NCBI GenBank assembly: GCA_014904845.1
Contig: MU119843.1
Location: 1-16,284 of the forward strand
Length of the DNA: 16,284 nucleotides
Source of the DNA: Acephala macrosclerotiorum
Lineage: Eukaryota > Ascomycota > Leotiomycetes > Helotiales > Mollisiaceae
Direction: 5' to 3'
Position 1 is the stretch's first letter, and the number at the start of each line of letters is the position of its first letter. Below, piece by piece: positions 9,386-16,284 of the stretch. Both the position numbers and the translations under genes were made by a program. The notes beneath the pieces are model-generated. The model was not told the origin of the DNA, ran no database searches, and saw only the letters and a list, made by a program, of their open reading frames with translations.

Positions 9386-9395
9386 TAATTAATAA
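9386..9395. repeat. Possible target-site duplication, right
   Basis: The sequence taattaataa agrees with 5872-5881 at eight of ten positions. The evidence is weak because the flank is AT-rich. Confidence 0.3.
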
Positions 9396-9690
9396 GTTTT
9401 TTTTTAATTTTAAAATAAAATATATTTATACGTTTTATAAAATTAATAAAAAATATTTTATTATATTAATTCGAAAATAATTTTATTTTATTTTAATAAT
9501 TTATAATTAAAAATATTATAAAGTTTTTTATTATATTTTTTATTATTAATATAAATTTTTATTAAATTTATAAATTATTATATATATTCGATTTATATTA
9601 AAAAAATTAAATATTTTAAATTATATTAAATAAATTTATATTAATAAAAATATTTTTTAATTAATCGATTATTAATAATATTAACGATTT
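9386..9690 (-). mobile_element. Fragment of a third copy of the same family
   Basis: This aligns directly, not inverted, with about 8185-8520 inside the neighbouring element, including the cg(t)atttatacgtt region near 9420 and the shared ttataattaaaaatatta run near 9511. It is also the reverse complement of about 2640-3010. It begins exactly at the outer edge of TIR-C, so the 5882-9385 element seems to have landed inside this older copy. The expected other half was not recognised left of 5882. Confidence 0.75.
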
Positions 9691-9751
9691 ATTAATAACG
9701 CGTATAATGCAATTATTATATAATTAAATTTTTAATATTTGAATTTAAAAT

Positions 9752-9820
9752 AATTATTAATAATAATAATAAATTTAAAAAAATTATTAATAATAATAAT
9801 AAATTTAAAAAAATTATTAT
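9752..9820. repeat. 30-bp tandem repeat, about 2.3 units
   Basis: The block attattaataataataataa plus aatttaaaaa repeats at a period of 30 bases, starting at 9752 and 9782. It is a simple AT minisatellite. Confidence 0.85.
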
Positions 9821-9884
9821 TATTTTAAAAAATAAAATTTAATTTTTTTTATTAATAATATATATATTTTAATACGTTTTATAT

Positions 9885-9957
9885 TCGCTAATAAAAATTT
9901 ATACGCTAATAAAAATATATACGTTAACGAAAATATATATACTAATAAAAATATAAT
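9885..9957. repeat. 18-20-bp tandem repeat, 4 diverged units
   Basis: Units of the form cgctaataaaaatwtata recur about four times. The first two keep cgctaa, the third reads cgttaacga and the fourth ctaata. The cgct-to-cgtt change is what RIP would produce at a CpT, so units within one array appear unevenly mutated. Confidence 0.75.
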
Positions 9958-10140
9958 CGATTAATTCGTTTTTAATATTTTTAAATTAAAAAATATTATA
10001 ATTTATAAAATAATAATTTTAATAAATAATAATTATATTAATTTTTAAATAATATTATATAATTTAATATAAAATTAAAATATTTAATAATTAAAACGAT
10101 TTTTTTTATTATAAATATTTTTTATTATATTTTTTTTAAA
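9958..10140. other. AT-rich DNA before the change in mutation pattern
   Basis: A short stretch with no gene. It still shows the CpG-only pattern typical of the left half. Confidence 0.5.
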
Positions 10141-13100
10141 TATAAATTTTTTTATAATTGTAATTTAAATCGTTTTCAATTTTATTTAATTATTTTATAA
10201 AAATTAATTTTTTAATTGAAATTTATTTAATATTATAAAAATTAATTTATTTTTTAATTATTAATTATTATAATTAAATTAATTATTATTATTATATATT
10301 TAAATTTACGTTTATTTAAAATTGATTATTAAATTAATTATATTCTCAAAATTCTTTAAATTATATATTATATATTCGTTGTAATTTTTTTTATATTTAT
10401 TTCAAATATTAAAATTAATTTAAAAAAATTTTTATTAAAATTTATTTTTATTTTTTTAATACAAAATTTTTAATTGTAATTCTATAAAAAAAATAAAATA
10501 TTTTTATTATTTTCAAAATAAATATCGTTTTTTAATTTAAATTTTTTTATAATATTTTATTTTATAATTATAATTTATATTAATTAATCGATTATAAAAT
10601 TCAATATAAATTAAATTTATATATTTTTTTTTTTCGAATTAAAAATAAATATTTAAAATTAATATTAATTTTATTATATTTATAATATATTAAAATATAA
10701 TTTATCGAATTAAATATTTTAAATATTATTTTTTTTTTTAAATTAATTAAATAAATATAATTCGTTTAATAAATAATATTAATTTAATAAATAAACGTTA
10801 TTTAATAAAATTATATTACTCGATGAATATTAAAACAAATTAATTAAATTTATTTTTAAATAGGAATTTATCGTTATAATAATTATATAAAAAAATTTTA
10901 TTTGTATTAATATTATTTTTAATAATTAAATTCGATTAATAATATTAAATAATTATAATTAAAAACAAATTATATATCGTATTATTTTTTTTATTAAATT
11001 TTATTATTTTGTAAATTAAATAAAAATCGTTAATTTTATATTTATTAAAAACAATTAAATATATTTTATTAAAATTTAAATTTTTTTTTAAATTTAATAT
11101 TATTTTTTCGTATAAATTTTTAACAATTTTAAAATTAATAATAATATTAATTATAAAAAATATTATTTTAATTTTTTTCGTTATAAATAAACGAATATTA
11201 AATTATTTTTACGTAAATATAATTTTTTAATTATTTTTAATCTTATAAAAAAATATTATAAATATAAAAATAATAAAATTTATTATTTTCAATATTAAAT
11301 TTAAAACGTAATTTTTTATTATTATTTAATTAATATTATTTTTTTATTATAATAATAATTATTATTAAAATTAAAATAATTATATAATCGAAAATTAAAT
11401 TAAATTATTTTCTAATTTTTAAAAAAAAATACTATTTTTAAACGTTAATAAATTTCAAAAAAAATTTAAAATATATAATAAAAATATCGTTTATTTTTAT
11501 TTTGTTTTAATTATAAAATATTAATACGAATATAAAGTTTATTTTTATATTATATTTTTAATTAATTTAAAAGAAATATAATATAATTAATAATTTTATT
11601 AAATTAAAAAATTTATTAATTTATTTTATTTATATTTTTTATATTTAATAAAAAAAAATCGTAAATTGTTTTACGAATATTTATTAAAATTTAAAACTGT
11701 TTATTATTAATTTAATCGTATATTTAATACGAATTAATAACGAAATAAAACAAAATATAATTATAATATTTATTTTATAAATTATTATTTTTTTTAATTC
11801 GTAAAATTTGTAATTGTTTTTATTTTATTAATTATTTACTAAAAATTAATAATCGATAATAATTTTCTTAAAAATATATTTATTTAATTCAAATTAAAAT
11901 TATTATTAAAAATCGAATTAATTAATTATTTAATATATAAAAATAAAAACATTAATAAAAAAATCTTATAAATCGAATATACGATTATATTACGTATTAA
12001 TAAATCTTTTTAATAAAATAGAATTTTAAAATTACTTTATAAATAATAAAATATTTCATTTAAATCGTTTTTAAATTTTATTTAAAACGTTTAAAATAAA
12101 TTATAATTATTATTCTACGATTTAAATTACTCGAATATATATCGATTAAACGATATATAATTATTGAAAAAATAAAAATAAAAAAATAAAATAAAAAACT
12201 ATATTAATTTATATTTAATAATAATTTAATTTTTAATATAACAAATTTCGAAATATTTTTTATAACGCGTAATCGATTTTAAATATTTAATTAATATTAA
12301 TTTTTAATATAAAATATAAAAAATAAAAAATAAAATAAAAAAAAAAAAAATTAAAATTTATATCGAAAAAATAAATATTTTATTATTATTTTAAAATATA
12401 TTTTACGTATTTTATTTTGAATTTTATTAAAATAAATTAATATTTTAATAATAAAAATAATATATTAATAAAAATAAATATATATTATATTATTTATTTT
12501 TTGATTTTATTAAAAACTTTTAAATATTTTTAAAAAATAATAAATAAAATTAAAAAACGTATAATTATATATAATATATTTAATTATTTAATAAAAATAT
12601 ATTATTATAAAAAAAAAAAAATATTAAATAAAAAATACGTTTAAAAAAATCTTATTATATTTTAATATAAATTCAATATTATAATATTAATAATAAAAAT
12701 TCGAATAAAAAAATTTTTTTTTAATAATATTTTTAATAATATTTTTAATAAATTATTTTCATTTTACAAAATATAAAAAAAAAATCATTAATTATTACAA
12801 GAATTTATTTTTATATTCTCGATTTTTATTATTAAAATACTATATAATATAATAATTTAATTATTAAATTATATTATTTTTTTATTAATTTTTTTTATAT
12901 TATATTTTTTTTAAATTTTTTAAATTATTATTAATTTTTCTAAATCAATTTTTTTTATACAATTTATTATATTAATTTCAATTAATATATTTATTAATAT
13001 AAAATATATTTATTATTTTAAATTTAATATTATATAATATTATTAAAAAAAATTATTATTTTTTAAATATTTTAAATATTTTAATTTTTAATATTTTTAA

Positions 13101-16100
13101 TTTTATTATTTCGATTATTTTATATATAATATTAAAAAGTTTTTTATTTTTCAATAAATAAATATTAATTAATATTATATAATACTCGAATAAAAAATAA
13201 TTTAATTTTTAATTCGAAAATTTAATATTAATAATTTTAATTAAAACTTATAATAAATCAATTTATTTATTTTTTTAAATATTAATTATATCGATATATT
13301 TAATTTAAAATATTTTTATATTTAATAATAATTATTACAAAAATTATTATTTTTTTAATTTAACGTATATTTTAAAAATTTCAATTTTTGAATTTTAAAA
13401 TTCGTTTTATTTTTATTAATACATTTTTAATATTTAATACTAAAAAAAAATTATATAAAAAAATTATATATTTACGTAAATTTTTTTTTATAAATATTAC
13501 GTTTATTATTATCGATTTTTTTATTTTATAATTTTATTCGATTTTTTTTAATAAATAAAATTAAAATTTTAATAATTTTTTTTAAATTAATTATTTTTCA
13601 AATTTTTAAAATTATTATTATATTATTAAATTCGAATTCAAAAATACGTATTTATATTAATTTATTTTAAATCAATTTTAATAATCGAATAATTTAATTT
13701 TAATAAATATAATTATTATAAAAATAATTTAAATTTTAATAAAAATATATATTTCGAATTTTATATTAAAAAAATAAAAAAATTAATATTTTATCGTTTT
13801 ACGATTTATATTTCAAATATTTTATATAATTAATTATTTAATAAAATTTTTATTTTTATTTATTCGTTTGAAAAAAAATTTAAATAAAAATTTATAAATT
13901 ATTTTTATATATTTTATATCGAATTTATTAAAAATATTAAATTATAAAATAAATTCAATATAATAATTCAAAAAATAAAATTTAAAATAAATTTAATATA
14001 CGTTTTTTTTATTATTTATTATTCGATATTTAATAAACGATTTTTTACTATAAAAAATACAAATAAAAATTTAATTTAAATATTTAATTATCGTTTTATT
14101 ATATATTTAATATATAATAATCGTTATAAAATATATTAAAACTCGAACGTAAAATAACGTATAAAAAATTTTAAAATTTTTTTTTTTTTTAAACAAATCT
14201 TATTTTTTATTATTAATTTATTATTAAATAAAATTATAATTATTAAAATATTTCAAATTTTAATATTTCGATATTATATAAAATTAAAAAATTATTTATA
14301 ATTACAATTTTTTTTTTTGGAATTTTTATTTATTATTATAATTAAAAAAAATTTAATTTAAATTTATTTAATTATTTTATAAAATTAATATAATATATTA
14401 ATAATAACGTTTTTATAATTATTAATAAATTTATATTTTCACGTAAAATTAATTATTAAATAAATTTAAATTAAATTTTTTTTATTTATATTTTATTTTT
14501 TTTATATTTTTATATATTAAAATATTTAATTATATATTTAATATAATTAAAATTTTAAAATATTTTAAAATTTATTTTATAAAATTTAATATATTTTATA
14601 TTATTAATTTGATTTAATTTTCGTAATAATTACAATTTTTTAATAATTAATAAATAAATTAAAAATAATAAAATAATATTATTATATTTTATTATTCGTA
14701 TAATAAATTAATTAATTAATTTAAATAAATATTTACAATTTTAATATTTAAATTAATAATAAATTTAAATCGAATAAAAAAAATATAAATTTTTAAAAAT
14801 AATATTTATATATATATAATAAAAAAAAAATTTAATAGTGTATATTATATTATTATTAAAATTTTTAATAATATTTTTCGAAATTAAAAAATTTTTAATT
14901 AAAAACATTGATAAAATATTTTATTATTAATAAATTCTTTTTATAAAACTTTTAATTTAAATATAAACAATTTAAATTAATTAATTTTTTTATAAATATA
15001 TTATTAAAATTTTATTTATAAAAATAATAATTAATATAATTATTATATTAAAAAATAATTCTTTTTATAAATTTTATTATTAATTTATTATATATATTTT
15101 ATCGTATATTTTTAAATTATTAATATCGTAAAATGTTTATATTAAAATTAAATAAAATAAAAATATATATATTTATAATTTATTATTTTTAATTTAATTT
15201 AATACAATAATTTTTTATTTTTATTATATTTAATTTTTACGAATTAAAACGTTAAATTTCAATTATATTTAAAAACAAATAATTATTATAAATCTTTTTT
15301 TAATATTATTAATAAAATTAATAATTTTTTTTTTATTTTAAATTATTTTTTCGTATAAATTAATTCGAAAAATAATTAATATTTTTATTTTATTTAAAAT
15401 ATATAAATATTATTTTATTATATGAATAATATATTTAATATTATTAAATAAATTTTTAATAAATTTTTTTTCGATTAAATTATTTACAATTAATAAAATA
15501 TTTATATACGCGTTTTATATTCGAAAATTTTTAATAAACGTTAATATAATAAATTTTATATTTAAATCGTAAATTAATATTATTAAAATATTTTATTTAA
15601 ATAATTTATATAAAAATATTATCGAAAAAAAAAATAATTAATATAATTTTTTATATATAATAATAATAAATATTATTCGATCGTTTTTATTTTATTAACG
15701 AAAAAATAATTTTTATTTGATTTATTATTATTTATTAATAAAAAATTATTATTTTTAAACGAAATTAATTATTAATATATTATTTAATATTTGTATAAAA
15801 TAATTTTACGTTTTCGTTCGTATTTGATATTAAAATTTTTATATTTATATCGAAATAAATTATTTAAAAATTTTATTAATTTTAAATATTTTTTATAATA
15901 AATTTAATTTTATATTATTATTATAATTAAAAAAATAATATTTTTAATTTTATAATATAATAAAATATAAAATTATAATTTGTATGTAATAATTTTAATA
16001 TAAATTTTATTTTATAATTTTAATAAATAATATATTTTTAATAACGTTTTATATTAAATATTTTAAAACGAATTTAAAAATTTATAAATTCGATTTTATT

Positions 16101-16284
16101 TTAAATAAAAAAAAATAAAACAATTAAAAAAAAAATATAAAATTAAAATATATAATTAATTTATTTTAAAATAATAATATTAAAAAAATTCTTATAAAAA
16201 AACTTTTAAAAAATAAAAATATTTTATTAAATTTTAAAAAAATTCAATAATTAAATAATATAAAATATAAAAATTATATTATTA
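10141..16284. other. AT-rich RIP-degraded DNA with milder pattern, no gene
   Basis: About 6 kb without any supportable gene, RNA gene or clear repeat partner. It is still above 90% A+T, but non-CpG cytosines and guanines are more common than on the left: in 10801-11100 I count 19 G/C bases, 10 in five CpG dinucleotides and 9 in CpA, CpT or GpG-type contexts, against 18 and 2 in 2101-2400. It is probably another old repeat or repeats, mutated in fewer cycles or less completely. Short slippage repeats occur, such as the taatattttt run near 12725-12750. No domain of a transposase or reverse transcriptase could be read with confidence. Confidence 0.6.

Noticed and set aside
11010..11100. Reading tgtaaattaaataaa as CKLNK, a motif of Copia-type reverse transcriptases
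   Set aside because: The following residues do not line up with the expected YGLKQ motif without shifts and stops, and such AT-rich words arise easily by chance.
1..16284. A mitochondrial or apicoplast genome segment
   Set aside because: Sixteen kilobases without a single organellar gene, tRNA or rRNA, CpG-confined cytosines, and transition-only differences between inverted element copies favour RIP-mutated nuclear DNA. An organellar origin of the 905-bp island alone stays open.
1..16284. Bisulfite-converted sequence, since remaining cytosines are mostly in CpG
   Set aside because: Bisulfite conversion removes C but leaves G on the read strand. Here G is lost as strongly as C, and the unmutated islands have normal non-CpG cytosines.
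1..16284. CRISPR array
   Set aside because: Repeats present are tandem without unique spacers or are dispersed transposon copies, and the sequence looks eukaryotic.

Overview
The window looks like a gene-free, transposon-derived AT block from a filamentous ascomycete (Pezizomycotina) that has been worn down by repeat-induced point mutation (RIP). Most of it is above 90% A+T. What little G and C survives in the left half is almost all in CpG: in positions 2101-2400 I count 20 G/C bases, 18 of them in nine CpG dinucleotides. The loss affects C and G equally, and where copies can be aligned the differences are almost all C-to-T or G-to-A. Species cannot be told. Such blocks are known as AT-rich isochores, pericentromeres and subtelomeres.

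Layout: 1-1139 is featureless AT DNA; 1140-1467 holds a perfect 161-bp tandem duplication; 1836-3903 is a fully RIP-degraded copy of a repeat family (left copy); 3904-5881 is AT DNA with no partner that I can see; 5882-9385 is a second copy of the family in the opposite orientation, closed by inverted terminal repeats (152 bp directly alignable); 9386-about 9690 is a third, partial copy into which the second appears to have inserted; several short tandem repeats follow to 9957; 10141-16284 is AT-rich DNA with a milder mutation pattern.

Three islands of ordinary sequence stand out: the two terminal-repeat tips (about 5882-5955 and 9281-9378) and a 905-bp block at 6056-6960. The block lies inside the second element, has sharp edges exactly where homology to the degraded copies stops, and carries several strong hairpins, including a 62-base one at its right end.

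No convincing protein-coding gene, tRNA or rRNA was found. The most interesting point is the mosaic state of the 5882-9385 element: intact or lightly mutated ends and an unmutated 905-bp insert, joined to an interior that is as RIP-degraded as the old copies around it. This could mean that an already mutated element was later moved in trans and carried a captured fragment, or that RIP spared these parts.
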